Shown here piece by piece: positions 17,311-25,726 of a stretch of 64,000 bases of DNA (position 1 is its first letter; the number at the start of each line of letters is the position of its first letter). The notes below the pieces were generated by a model. It saw nothing but the letters and a program-made list of their open reading frames with translations. It had not been told where the DNA came from and did not search any database. The position numbers and the translations under genes are program-made. The stretch covers positions 2,294,001-2,358,000 of the forward strand of contig NZ_CP108054.1 in assembly GCF_036173125.1 (NCBI RefSeq), written 5' to 3'. The DNA is from Streptomyces sp. NBC_00286. GTDB lineage: Bacteria; Actinomycetota; Actinomycetes; Streptomycetales; Streptomycetaceae.

Positions 17311-18342
17311 GTGTCCTTGCTCCCGCTCGACAAACTCCCCGGGCCGCTCCCCGCCACCACCCCCGGCCCCGACCCCGCCCCCACCCACTCCCCCACCCAC
17401 TCCCCCTCCTACAGCCGCCACTCCCTACGGGCGCTGAGCCTGCTCCCCCTGCTGCTGGTCGCGGTCTGGGCGGCGTTCGACTGGCGAACCGTGTCCGACG
17501 GCGCCGTCCAGCTGGCCTCCGCCGACCCCTTGTGGCTGCTGTCCGCGTTCTTCTTCATGTGCATGGGCTGGGTGGCGGCCGCCTGCGTCCGGCAGGGCGC
17601 CGTGCCCGAACGGCTCCCACCGGGGCTGCTGCTCGCCTCCCAGGTCGCCGCCGGCACCGCGAACCACGTACTCCCGGCGAGCATCGGCGCCCATGCCGTC
17701 ACCCTTCGCTTCCTCCAGCGGCAGGGCATTTCCCTCACCAGGGGCACCGCCTCGCTCGCGCTGTACTCGCTGGTCAAACCGCTGGCGAAGACGGTGGTAC
17801 TACTCGTCTTCCTCCTGGCTTTCCCGGGGGTGCTGGGGCTCGCTGAACTCGTGCCGGACGAGCGGACGTTGCACCTGATCGCCGGGAGCGCGGGCCTCGC
17901 TCTGGCCGTGGCCGCGCTGCTCCTGAAGTTCGTACACCCGCTGCGTCGCCCGATTCTCAACTTCGTACGCACCGCCCTGACCGACGCACGGATCCTGCAC
18001 ACCCGGCCCAGCCGCGTCCTCGCGCTCTGGGGCGGAGCCGCCGCCACCCCGCTGCTCCAGGCCAGTGTGATCGCCTCGGTCGGCTTCGCGCTGGGCCTGC
18101 CGCTGAGCTGGGCGCAGGTGACGTTCGCGCTCCTCGTCGCCAGCACGGCGGCCGGGGCTGTACCCGCACCGGGCGGCATCGGCCCCATCGACGCGGCCCT
18201 GATCTTCACCATGGTCCTCTTCGGCGCCCCCATGAGCCTGGCCACGGCGACGATCATCGGCTACCGGGTTCTGACGATCTGGGTGCCGCTGCTGCCGGGG
18301 ATGCTGGTGCTCTCGTGGCTGGTGCAGCGCAAGGTGCTGTAA
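17311..18342 (+). CDS. Lysylphosphatidylglycerol synthase TM-like / UPF0104 flippase-like membrane protein
   Basis: About 343 aa from a GTG at 17311, with AAAGGAC about 10 bases upstream. After a Pro-rich N-terminal stretch there are seven to eight hydrophobic segments. NHVLPASIGAHAVTLRFL and PAPGGIGPIDAALI match the two signature loops of the LPG-synthase transmembrane (UPF0104, YbhN/AglD) family. No cytosolic aminoacyl-transferase domain is present, so it is not an MprF enzyme. Such proteins are thought to flip or help move lipids or lipid-linked sugars. It stands alone, with a strong hairpin after it. Confidence 0.83.
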   Translation: MSLLPLDKLPGPLPATTPGPDPAPTHSPTHSPSYSRHSLRALSLLPLLLVAVWAAFDWRTVSDGAVQLASADPLWLLSAFFFMCMGWVAAACVRQGAVPERLPPGLLLASQVAAGTANHVLPASIGAHAVTLRFLQRQGISLTRGTASLALYSLVKPLAKTVVLLVFLLAFPGVLGLAELVPDERTLHLIAGSAGLALAVAALLLKFVHPLRRPILNFVRTALTDARILHTRPSRVLALWGGAAATPLLQASVIASVGFALGLPLSWAQVTFALLVASTAAGAVPAPGGIGPIDAALIFTMVLFGAPMSLATATIIGYRVLTIWVPLLPGMLVLSWLVQRKVL

Positions 18343-18366
18343 GCCTGCTATAAGCCGACGCGCGGT

Positions 18367-18399
18367 ACGCCCCGGGGCTCGGGAGGCCGACCGGGGCGT
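18367..18399 (+). terminator. Hairpin terminator
   Basis: ACGCCCCGG (18367-18375) pairs with CCGGGGCGT (18391-18399) around a 15-base loop, 24 bp after the flippase stop. No long T run follows, which is normal for high-GC actinobacteria. Confidence 0.6.
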
Positions 18400-18489
18400 C
18401 ACAGGGGCTCACTCGCGCCCTTCTGCTCAACTCCCTTCTCTCGTAACGTCGTTGCTGTTTGTTGTGGGCATGACGTTGGGAAGGGTCTT

Positions 18490-19399
18490 ATGGGCAGAGG
18501 TCTGCTTTCGCTGGTTCTCGCCGCGGCCACCAGTGCCGCATTGCTCGTCGCACCGGCCGCCGCGGCACCGCCGACGGCCACGGCACCGGTGTCAGGCGCG
18601 TCGGGAGCCGCGGCGCCTCCCCCGCCGGGCGATGTCTACCGGCCCGTGCGTGGGCCGTCCGCCCCGGCGGAGTACCGCTATATGCAGAAGACCGTGCCGG
18701 GAGAGTCGATTCCGCGCCACGCGCACGAGCTGGCCGCCGCGCAGGCGCGCGAACTGCCCACCGTCGGCGGGCGCTGGAAGGGCGTTGGGCCCACCAACAT
18801 CGGCGGGTGCGGATCGTCTCCCTCGCGCTCGACCTGAAGCGCGCGGACACCCTGTACGCGGCTGCCGCGAGCGGTGGGCTGTGGCGCAGCACCGACGCCG
18901 GGGAGACGTTCCACTCGGTGTGGCCCGACAACTGGACCCAGGCCATGGGCGCGGTCGCCACCGCGCCGGACGGCACGCTGTACGTGGGCACGGGTGAGCC
19001 GAATCCGGGCGGCGGCAGCATCACGTACGAGGGGACGGGGCTGTACCGGTGGTCGACCCGAAGAACCCCCACCGCGTCTGGACCACGCACTCCGGCTACC
19101 GCTCCGGCTCCCCACTCCCTCACGTGTACGGCAGCACCGACGGCGGCAAACACTGGCGGAACCTGTCGGGCAACCTCCCGGCGGCGCCCGTCAACGACCT
19201 GGTCGTGGCGCGAGGCGGCAGCCTCTACGCGGCAACCGACCAGGGCGTGTTCACCAGCATCACGGGCGGCAACCGCTGGCTGCGCCTCGGCCGCGGCATG
19301 CCTCAGGTACCGGTCGACGACATCGAGTACGACCCGGACCACCGCCGCCTGCTGGCCGCGACGTTCGGCAGGGGCTTCTACGAACTGACCACGCCCTGA
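18490..19399 (+). pseudogene. Decayed secreted BNR/sortilin-like beta-propeller gene
   Basis: The reading begins with a good signal peptide (ATG 18490, hydrophobic core, AAAAPPT) and a mature N terminus ending WKGVGPTNIGG. At about 18806-18811 two extra bases appear (GGCGGGTGCGGATC), shifting the frame; the expected continuation RIVSLALDLKRADTLYAA...GLWRSTDAGETF is in another frame to about 19050. A third frame then gives VDPKNPHRVWTTHSG, VYGSTDGGKHWRNLSG and LLAATFGRGFYEL, which is the end of such a propeller. Hundreds of residues present in the secreted propeller proteins of this type are missing between the second and third pieces. So it shows a frameshift plus a large internal deletion, probably recent because each piece is still clean. 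Confidence 0.78.
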
Positions 19400-19413
19400 G
19401 CCACACAGGCGCC

Positions 19414-19443
19414 GGGTGTCTCGTCACCGTCGGCGAGACACCC
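19414..19443. terminator. Bidirectional hairpin terminator
   Basis: GGGTGTCTCG (19414-19423) pairs perfectly with CGAGACACCC (19434-19443) across a 10-base loop. It lies between the end of the propeller pseudogene and the end of the convergent TetR gene and can serve both. Confidence 0.75.
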
Positions 19444-19452
19444 GAGGGCAGC

Positions 19453-20130
19453 TCAGCGGCCGGTCCCCGAACCGGTCGCGAGCAGTCCGTTGACCACCAG
19501 ATTCGCCAACGCCTCTGCCGTGGCCGTGAGTTGCTGCGGTGATTCGGGGTCGGGCCTGCCCATGCGCCGGGCCAGAGGCGTCTCCACCATTCCCGAGACG
19601 GGAGGGATGACGGCGAAGAACAGCACGTCGATCGGGACGGGCGTCATACGTCCGGCGGCCACGAGCTTGTCGATGACGGACACCAGCGTCTGCAGTATCG
19701 GGCCGAGGTAGTTCTCGTACAGGTAGTCCAGCCGCTCGGTGTCGAGAGTGAACTCGTTGACGAAGAGCCGCCCGACCAGCGGATCGTTCGCCGCCGTCAG
19801 GTAGAAGCCGGTGACCATCTGCCGCAGCTGCTCGGCTTCGTCGAGCGCGGGGTCCGGCTGGGGCAGTTTCGCCACCTGTGCCCCGAGGGCGGCGTCCACC
19901 ACCGCGCGCCAGAACGCGGCCTTGGATCCGTACCGGTCGTTGATGAAGTTGTGGCTGACGCCCAGGCGGCGGGCCAGTTCGCGTGCGGAGGCATGGTCGT
20001 AGCCCAGCTCGGCGAAGGCCTCCAGCCCTCGTCGCAGGATGCTCTGCTCCTCGGGCACTGCGGGTGTGTGCGCGCCGGGGCGGCCCGGCCGTCGAGCGGA
20101 TTCGGCTGTTGCTCCCACCGGTTCCTCCAT
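19453..20130 (-). CDS. TetR-family regulator, divergent from MFS exporter
   Basis: 225 aa. The N-terminal helix-turn-helix is clear: ILRRGLEAFAELGYDHAS, ARELARRLGVSHNFINDRYG, then SKAAFWRAVVD. The C-terminal ligand domain (about residues 90-215) has no diagnostic motif. It is divergent from the MFS gene, the standard arrangement for a drug- or metabolite-responsive repressor of an exporter. Two matching operator-like sites lie in the 240-bp gap. An upstream extension exists in frame, but the ATG at 20130 gives the normal TetR N-terminal length. Confidence 0.88.
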   Translation of the reverse strand: MEEPVGATAESARRPGRPGAHTPAVPEEQSILRRGLEAFAELGYDHASARELARRLGVSHNFINDRYGSKAAFWRAVVDAALGAQVAKLPQPDPALDEAEQLRQMVTGFYLTAANDPLVGRLFVNEFTLDTERLDYLYENYLGPILQTLVSVIDKLVAAGRMTPVPIDVLFFAVIPPVSGMVETPLARRMGRPDPESPQQLTATAEALANLVVNGLLATGSGTGR

Positions 20131-20197
20131 CGCTGCTTGTACGTGCCCGTGCGCCGCGTACTGCGCCGGCCATCCTAGGGACCCTCGCCCAGTTTAC

Positions 20198-20237
20198 TTG
20201 ACAGGCGTCAGATACGGCCTAATCTGACATACGTCAG
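20198..20237 (+). promoter_or_regulatory. MFS promoter with two TetR operator-like sites
   Basis: TTGACA (20198-20203) and TAATCT (20220-20225), 16 bp apart, form a strong promoter toward the MFS gene. Two copies of TGAC-N4-GTCAGA lie at 20199-20212 and 20225-20238, exactly 26 bp apart, one over each hexamer. GTCAGAT (20207-20213) and ATCTGAC (20222-20228) also make an inverted pair. This fits cooperative TetR repression. Confidence 0.72.
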
Positions 20238-20368
20238 ACGATGTGGAGTCCCGGTCGACTCACGGGCTCCCGCGTCGGCCGGACCAGATGACGAGCTCCA
20301 TCGACGCAGCCGTCCCGTCACCCGGCACCGCCCCGCCCCTCTTACCTCGCTTCTTCTGGAGTTTCGTC

Positions 20369-21877
20369 ATGCCCAAGACCTCCGAGGACACGGCCGGTAC
20401 GGCCACCGTGTCCCCGCTCCCCACCGCCGACACACCGCCCCGTCACCGCTGGTGGATCCTCGCCGTCATCGGCATCGCCCAGCTGATGGTGGTCCTGGAC
20501 GCGACGATCGTGAACATCGCCCTGCCCTCCGCGCAGAAGGACCTGGGCTTCTCCGACGGCGACCGGCAGTGGGTGGTCACCGCCTACGCGCTCGCCTTCG
20601 GCAGCCTGCTCCTGCTCGGCGGACGTATAGCCGACCTGTTCGGCCGAAAGATGACGTTCCTGGTCGGCCTTGTCGGCTTCGCCGGTGCCTCCGCCCTGGG
20701 CGGCGCCGCGGGCAGCTTCGAGGTGCTCATCGCCGCGCGGGCCGGACAGGGCGTGTTCGGCGCGCTACTCGCTCCGGCGGCCCTGTCCCTACTGACGACG
20801 ACCTTCACCGACGCCAAGGAACGCGCCAAGGCCTTCGGTGTCTACGGCGCCATCGCCGGGGCCGGCGGCGCGATCGGGCTTTTGCTCGGCGGCCTGCTCA
20901 CGGAGTACCTCGACTGGCGCTGGACGATGTACGTCAACCTCGTCTTCGCCGCGGTCGCCTTCGTCGGCGGCGCCCTCCTGCTGCAGCGCACCACCCGCGA
21001 CAAGACCGCCACCATCGACATCCCCGGCGCGATCCTCGTCGGCGGCGGACTGTTCTGCATCGTGTACGGCTTCGCCAACGCCGAAAGCCACGACTGGAGC
21101 TCCGTGCAGACCTGGGGCTACCTGCTCGCCGGCGCCGTACTGCTCGCCGCCTTCACCTGGTGGCAGACCCGCTCCAGCCACCCCCTGCTGCCCCTGCGCG
21201 TCCTGCTCGACCGCAACCGCGGCGCCTCCTTCATCGCCATCCTGATCACCGGCGCCGGCATGTTCGGGGTCTTCCTCTTCCTCACCTACTACCTGCAGCA
21301 GAGCCTGGGCTACACGCCCGTAAAGACCGGCCTGGCCTTCCTGCCGATGACCGCCGCGCTCATGCTCGCCGCCACCCTCGCCTCCACCGTGCTCATCCCC
21401 CGTATCGGCCCCAAGACGATCGTGCCGCTCGGCATGGGCACCGCGGCCGCCGGCATGATCTGGCTGACCGGCCTCGACATGAGCAGCTCGTACGCCACCG
21501 GCATCCTGCCCCCGCTGATCGTGGCGGGACTCGGCCTCGGCATGGTGATGGCCCCCGCCATGAGCCTGGCCGTCGAGGGCGTGGCCGCCGAGGACTCCGG
21601 GGTCGCCTCCGCCGCCGTCAACACCATGCAGCAGGTCGGCGGCTCGCTGGGCACGGCCCTGCTCAACACCCTCTTCTCCGGCGCCGTCACCGACTACCTG
21701 GACGGCAAGAACCCCAAGGACCCCGCCGTCCTCGCCCAGGCCGGGCTGGAGGGCTACTCCACCGCGTACTGGTGGTCGGCCGTCTTCTTCATCGCCGGCC
21801 TGGTCATCAGCGTGATCCTCTACCGGCGCGGCGTACCGTCCACCGACCCGGACGCGGCGCCCGTGGTGCACATGTGA
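20369..21877 (+). CDS. DHA2-family MFS drug/metabolite exporter (14 TM)
   Basis: 502 aa from the ATG at 20369, which has TGGAG nine bases upstream; an in-frame earlier ATG at 20243 lies inside the promoter region and is unlikely. The DHA2 signatures are present: motif D1 region LDATIVNIALPSAQKDLGFS, motif A GGRIADLFGRK (about residues 92-102), and motif C-like GAIAGAGGAIGLLLGG (about 168-183). The many hydrophobic segments fit 14 helices. Regulated by the divergent TetR; likely exports a hydrophobic drug or an own product. A 100-bp gap then leads to the convergent desaturase. Confidence 0.9.
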   Translation: MPKTSEDTAGTATVSPLPTADTPPRHRWWILAVIGIAQLMVVLDATIVNIALPSAQKDLGFSDGDRQWVVTAYALAFGSLLLLGGRIADLFGRKMTFLVGLVGFAGASALGGAAGSFEVLIAARAGQGVFGALLAPAALSLLTTTFTDAKERAKAFGVYGAIAGAGGAIGLLLGGLLTEYLDWRWTMYVNLVFAAVAFVGGALLLQRTTRDKTATIDIPGAILVGGGLFCIVYGFANAESHDWSSVQTWGYLLAGAVLLAAFTWWQTRSSHPLLPLRVLLDRNRGASFIAILITGAGMFGVFLFLTYYLQQSLGYTPVKTGLAFLPMTAALMLAATLASTVLIPRIGPKTIVPLGMGTAAAGMIWLTGLDMSSSYATGILPPLIVAGLGLGMVMAPAMSLAVEGVAAEDSGVASAAVNTMQQVGGSLGTALLNTLFSGAVTDYLDGKNPKDPAVLAQAGLEGYSTAYWWSAVFFIAGLVISVILYRRGVPSTDPDAAPVVHM

Positions 21878-21980
21878 GGGTCGGCCGACCGGCGAACCCA
21901 CCCTGCGAAGGTGACGCGGCCGGCCGGCTCGACGGCCCTCCAGCCGACGTCGTACGGGCCGTCTGGGGGCCGACAGGTGA

Positions 21981-23078
21981 TCAGTACTCCAGCTCGGGGC
22001 GCAGGCGCAGCGGGCCGGCGACCGTGTGAAGGTGCCGCAGCACCTGGGCGTAGGAGTCGAAGAGCCCGGTCTCGTGGTAGGCGATGCCGTGCCGGGCGCA
22101 GAAGGAGCGCACCAGTTCTTGGGCATGGCGCAGGCTGGGCCGCGGCATGGAGGGGAACAGGTGGTGTTCGATCTGGTAGTTCAGCCCGCCGAGCATGAAG
22201 TCGGTGAGCCGTCGACCGCGGATGTTGCGTGAGGTCAGTACCTGTCGGCGAAGAAAATCGATCTTGTCGTCCTTGGCGAACAGCGGCATGCCCTTGTGGT
22301 TGGGGGCGAACGAGCACCCCATGTACAGCCCGAACAGCCCTTGGTGCACGGCGACGAAGCACACGGCCTGCAGGGGAGGCAGTACCCAGAACACGGCGCC
22401 GAGGTAGCCGCCGAGATGCGCCGTCAGCAGGCCGGCCTCGGCCAGCTTCGTCCTTCGCGTCGTACGGGCACCGGTGCGCTCGAGCAGCGCCCGCACGCCG
22501 GCGACGTGCAGGGCGAGTCCCTCCAGAAGCAGCATCGGGAAGAACAGCCAGGCCTGGTGGCGGGCCAGCCAGGCGTACGCTCCGCTGCGCACACGGGCCT
22601 GGTCCTCGGTGAAGGCGATCGCGCCGTCCTCGATGTCCGGGTCGCGGTCGACGTGGTTGGGGTGGGAGTGGTGCCGGTTGTGCTTGGAGATCCACCAGCC
22701 GTAGCTGAGGCCGATCAGCAAGTCGGCGTGCACGCGGCCGAGCAGGTTGTTGACGCGCTTGGAGCCGGAGATCTGGTGATGGCCGGCGTCGTGCCCGATG
22801 AACCCGGTCTGGGTGAACATCACCGCGAGGAAGGCGGCGGTCAGCAGCTGCCACCACGACTCTCCGATCAGGGCGAACGCGGTCCATCCGGCGGCCAGCA
22901 GAAGCAGGTTCGCCCCGATCTTGACGGAGTAGTAGCCGGGTCGCCGCTTCAGCAGCCCGCGCTGCTTCACCTCTCGGGAGAGCACGGCGTAGTCGCTGCC
23001 CCGGCTGCCGGGCGGCGGCTCGGTCGTCGCGGCGTAGTCCGCCGGATCAGTACTCCGGGCGCTGATGTCAGTGGCCAC
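21981..23078 (-). CDS. Front-end-type membrane fatty acid desaturase
   Basis: About 365 aa from a GTG at 23076-23078 with AAAGGAAA just upstream on this strand. Three histidine boxes are complete: HDAGHH (about residue 98), HNRHHSHPN (about 133) and QIEHHLFP (about 300). The third box starting with Gln is the hallmark of front-end (delta-5/6-like) desaturases and of the mycobacterial and actinobacterial acyl-lipid class. Four hydrophobic segments flank the boxes. It lies 200 bp before a cold-shock gene on the same strand; a membrane desaturase next to a cold-shock protein suggests a temperature-related locus, though co-regulation is inference. Confidence 0.88.
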   Translation of the reverse strand: MATDISARSTDPADYAATTEPPPGSRGSDYAVLSREVKQRGLLKRRPGYYSVKIGANLLLLAAGWTAFALIGESWWQLLTAAFLAVMFTQTGFIGHDAGHHQISGSKRVNNLLGRVHADLLIGLSYGWWISKHNRHHSHPNHVDRDPDIEDGAIAFTEDQARVRSGAYAWLARHQAWLFFPMLLLEGLALHVAGVRALLERTGARTTRRTKLAEAGLLTAHLGGYLGAVFWVLPPLQAVCFVAVHQGLFGLYMGCSFAPNHKGMPLFAKDDKIDFLRRQVLTSRNIRGRRLTDFMLGGLNYQIEHHLFPSMPRPSLRHAQELVRSFCARHGIAYHETGLFDSYAQVLRHLHTVAGPLRLRPELEY

Positions 23079-23212
23079 AGGTTTCCTTTCGGGGTGCACG
23101 GGCGCTGCCTGCCCGGCGTGGGGAGGGGCGCCGGTTGCGGCACCGTACGGAGGCAGCACGAGGCAGGCCCGCGGCGCGGGCCTGCCTCGGAACGGGGTTC
23201 GGCCGACTGCCC

Positions 23213-23416
23213 TCAGAGCGCGCGGACCTGGTCGGCCTGCATGCCCTTGGGGCCCTGGCTGGCGGTGAACTCCACCCTCTGGTTCTCCTCCAGGGAGCGG
23301 AAACCATCCGTGTCGATCGCCGAGTGGTGGACGAAGATGTCGGCGCCGCCCTCATCGGGGGCGATGAAGCCGAATCCCTTGTCCGGGTTGAACCACTTCA
23401 CGGTTCCTTGAGCCAT
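23213..23416 (-). CDS. Cold-shock protein (CspA family)
   Basis: 67 aa starting ATG at 23414-23416. It is a single cold-shock domain: [15 protein letters not shown] is RNP1, DIFVHHSAI is RNP2, and the length is exactly that of the family. It binds single-stranded RNA or DNA and acts as an RNA chaperone. AAGGAGACATCAC before the start gives a strong ribosome site. A hairpin in the upstream leader (23517-23548) indicates a structured 5' untranslated region of more than 100 bases, common for cold-shock genes. Confidence 0.95.
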   Translation of the reverse strand: MAQGTVKWFNPDKGFGFIAPDEGGADIFVHHSAIDTDGFRSLEENQRVEFTASQGPKGMQADQVRAL

Positions 23417-23516
23417 GTGATGTCTCCTTCGAGATGGCGAATAGTGCGGGAACGCGCACTCGCACGCTCCCGGGCTGCTGGTCGCCAGCCGTCGAAGAAA
23501 ACCCCCGAAAACGACA

Positions 23517-23548
23517 AAGCGCCCGCTGTCAGAACTCCGCGGGCGCTT
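23517..23548 (-). terminator. Hairpin with T-rich tail in cold-shock gene leader
   Basis: On the minus strand AAGCGCCCGC pairs with GCGGGCGCTT around a 12-base loop and is followed by TTGTCGTTTTCG. This is terminator-shaped and lies about 100 bases upstream of the csp start, so it may be an attenuator or a terminator guarding the gene. Confidence 0.5.
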
Positions 23549-23739
23549 CCACGTTCGCAAACTTCAACTACAACCACTGCCTACAACGCCCCGAGGGCCA
23601 GGAACGTTCCCGGCCCGCCGGCCACCGGTCCTCGGGCTCGAACCTGCCGCCGCGCATCAGGATCCGTCCGGCGACAGGCCCGCACGTCAACCACCTGCGC
23701 GTACGCCTCACCCATCCGAATGAAATGTAATCAGGACCG

Positions 23740-23774
23740 CCGCAAATGTAACTCCAGCGTCGTTACATTTGCGG
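23740..23774 (+). promoter_or_regulatory. 13-bp perfect inverted repeat touching the start codon of the AlbA_2 gene
   Basis: CCGCAAATGTAAC (23740-23752) and GTTACATTTGCGG (23762-23774) are exact reverse complements with a 9-base spacer. The right arm ends two bases before the GTG at 23776. TACATT inside it is at -10 distance for a leaderless message. An extra half-site-like ATGTAA lies at about 23724. It is a likely autoregulatory operator. Confidence 0.7.
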
Positions 23775-23775
23775 T

Positions 23776-25212
23776 GTGACGACCGACCTGAATGCACTGA
23801 TCACACGTCTACGCGCCGCAGGGGGCGATTGCGACGACATCGAGGTGAAGTCCGCCGCCGGTGGGCTGCCCCAGTCGCTCGCCTCGACGCTCAGCGCGCT
23901 GGCCAACCTCCCTGGCGGCGGCACGGTCGTCCTGGGCCTCGACGAACGGACGGGGTTCCGCCCCTCCCCCTTGACCGACCCGCAGGCCCTGAAGCAGGGG
24001 CTCGCGCTCAAAGCCCGCTCCTTCACACCTCCGGTGCGTCTCACCATCAGCGATGCAGAGGCCGACGGCCATCCCGTGGTCGTTGCGCAGGTGCACGAAT
24101 GCGATCCATCGGCCAAGCCATGCCGAATCACCGCATCCGGCGCCTCGTACCTCCGCGGGTACGACGGTGATTTCCAGCTCTCCCCTCTCGAGGAACAGGC
24201 CTTCCTGGCCGCACGCAGCGCACCCCGCTTCGACCGAAGCCCAGTCACAGACGCAACCATCGACGACCTTGACAAAGAGCTCACCGCCGAGTTCCTCAGC
24301 TCGGTACGGGAACACGACCCCCATGGCCTCGGCCGATTCACCGATGACAGCGAACTACTCCGCCGCGCAGGAGCCGTCTCCCCGGACAGCGCCCCCACCG
24401 TGGCAGGGCTGCTCACCCTCGGAGTACACCCCCAGCAGTTCTTCCCACGCTTCGTCATCCAAGCCTCTGCCGAACCCGAAGACGGCTACCCCACCTCCAG
24501 CCGGGCACGCAACCAAACCACCATCACCGGACCGATCCCCCGCATGCTCGACGCCGCCCTGGACTGGGCCCGACGCTCCTTCGACACGACCATCGTCGCG
24601 GCCCCGGACGGCACCGTCCGCGATCAGCCCGACTACCCCTACATCGCCTTCCGCGAACTGATCGCCAACGCACTCGTCCACCGCGATCTCGACCACTGGT
24701 CCACAGGTATGGCCGTCGAAGTACGCCTGCGCCGCGACCGGCTTGTGATGTCCAACCCCGGCGGCCTGTACGGAATCACCGTCGACCGCCTCGGCCACGA
24801 CGCCGTCACCTCCGCCCGCAACGCCCGCCTCGTCGCCCTCTGCCAGCACGCCCGCACTCCTGAATCCGGCGCCCGCGTCATCGAAGCCCTCGCCACCGGA
24901 ATCCCCACCGTCACCGAGGCGCTGGCCCACGCCGGACTGCCACCGGCCCGCTACATGGACGCGGGAATCCGCTTCACCGTCCTCCTGCACCGCACCGTGG
25001 AAACTCCCGCAGCTCCTCAGCTCCACACCAACGCGCTGCGGGTCTACGACGCCCTTGCCGCAGCGCCCCGCAGCGTCGCAGAGCTCCAACAACAACTCGA
25101 CCTCACAGCACCCAACATCAGGAAGATCCTCCGCGACTTGCGCGAGCGGGGTCTCGTCGAGCAGCTCGGGGGGAAAGGGCGCTCCACGACGTACCGGCAA
25201 CGCGCCTCGTAG
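23776..25212 (+). CDS. AlbA_2/Schlafen-type ATP-binding protein with C-terminal winged helix
   Basis: 478 aa from a GTG at 23776. N-terminal AlbA_2 (divergent Schlafen) domain: DDIEVKSAAGGLPQSLASTLSALAN, then GGTVVLGLDE. The middle contains the RecG-like/HATPase-type AAA_4 region with PYIAFRELIANALVHRDLDHWS and DRLVMSNPGGLYG, where the Asn and GG match the ATP-lid pattern. The end (about residues 425-478) is a winged helix: ELQQQLDLTAPNIRKILRDLRERGLVEQLGGKGRSTTY. Such proteins are usually annotated as putative transcriptional regulators; some Schlafen relatives act in defence. It stands alone, with its own palindromic operator and a terminator hairpin. Codon use is slightly less GC-biased than its neighbours, which may mean acquisition. 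Confidence 0.8.
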   Translation: MTTDLNALITRLRAAGGDCDDIEVKSAAGGLPQSLASTLSALANLPGGGTVVLGLDERTGFRPSPLTDPQALKQGLALKARSFTPPVRLTISDAEADGHPVVVAQVHECDPSAKPCRITASGASYLRGYDGDFQLSPLEEQAFLAARSAPRFDRSPVTDATIDDLDKELTAEFLSSVREHDPHGLGRFTDDSELLRRAGAVSPDSAPTVAGLLTLGVHPQQFFPRFVIQASAEPEDGYPTSSRARNQTTITGPIPRMLDAALDWARRSFDTTIVAAPDGTVRDQPDYPYIAFRELIANALVHRDLDHWSTGMAVEVRLRRDRLVMSNPGGLYGITVDRLGHDAVTSARNARLVALCQHARTPESGARVIEALATGIPTVTEALAHAGLPPARYMDAGIRFTVLLHRTVETPAAPQLHTNALRVYDALAAAPRSVAELQQQLDLTAPNIRKILRDLRERGLVEQLGGKGRSTTYRQRAS

Positions 25213-25250
25213 GCCGAGGCGGGGAGAGCACCTCCCAGGCACCGATGCCC

Positions 25251-25270
25251 CGCAAAAGACTCCTTTTGCG
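25251..25270. terminator. Hairpin between convergent genes
   Basis: CGCAAAAG (25251-25258) pairs with CTTTTGCG (25263-25270) across ACTC. The A/T-rich stem provides a T run in both directions, so it can terminate both the AlbA_2 gene and msrB. Confidence 0.7.
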
Positions 25271-25305
25271 AGGTATCCTCCAGCCCATCGACGGCCGGTC
25301 GCGCG

Positions 25306-25713
25306 TCAGCCCTCGTCAGCCGTCAGCCGCAGCGAGATCGAGTTGATGCAGTACCGCTGGTCCGTGGGCGTCGGGTAGCCCTCACCTTCGAAGACGTGCC
25401 CCAGGTGCGAGCCGCACCGGGCGCACCGCACCTCCGTCCGCACCATCCCATGTGACCGGTCCGCGATCAGCTCGACGTTGTCCGCCGACTTGGGGTCGTA
25501 GAACGAAGGCCAGCCGCAGTGGGACTCGAACTTCGTGTCGGAGGTGAACAGTTCGGCGCCGCAGGCGCGGCAGGAGTAGACGCCCTTCGTCTTGGTGTCG
25601 GTGTACTCGCCGGTGAACGCGGGCTCCGTGCCGGCCTGGCGCAGAACCGTGTACTCGGCCGGGGTCAGCTCGGCTCGCCACTGCTCGTCCGGCTTTTCGA
25701 TGTCGTACGACAT
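25306..25713 (-). CDS. msrB: Peptide-methionine (R)-S-oxide reductase
   Basis: 135 aa, normal family length. Two CxxC zinc pairs are visible (YSCRACGAELF and RCARCGSHLGHVF), plus SHCGWPSFY and the catalytic Cys in DQRYCINSISL. It repairs oxidised methionine (R-sulfoxide) with thioredoxin. It lies 13 bases downstream of murC on the same strand and is likely co-transcribed with it. Confidence 0.96.
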   Translation of the reverse strand: MSYDIEKPDEQWRAELTPAEYTVLRQAGTEPAFTGEYTDTKTKGVYSCRACGAELFTSDTKFESHCGWPSFYDPKSADNVELIADRSHGMVRTEVRCARCGSHLGHVFEGEGYPTPTDQRYCINSISLRLTADEG

Positions 25714-25726
25714 GAAGCTCAGCCCC

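Noticed and set aside
17133..17846. 237-codon frame overlapping the flippase gene
   Set aside because: Arg/Pro-rich shadow of the true GTG-started membrane protein at 17311.
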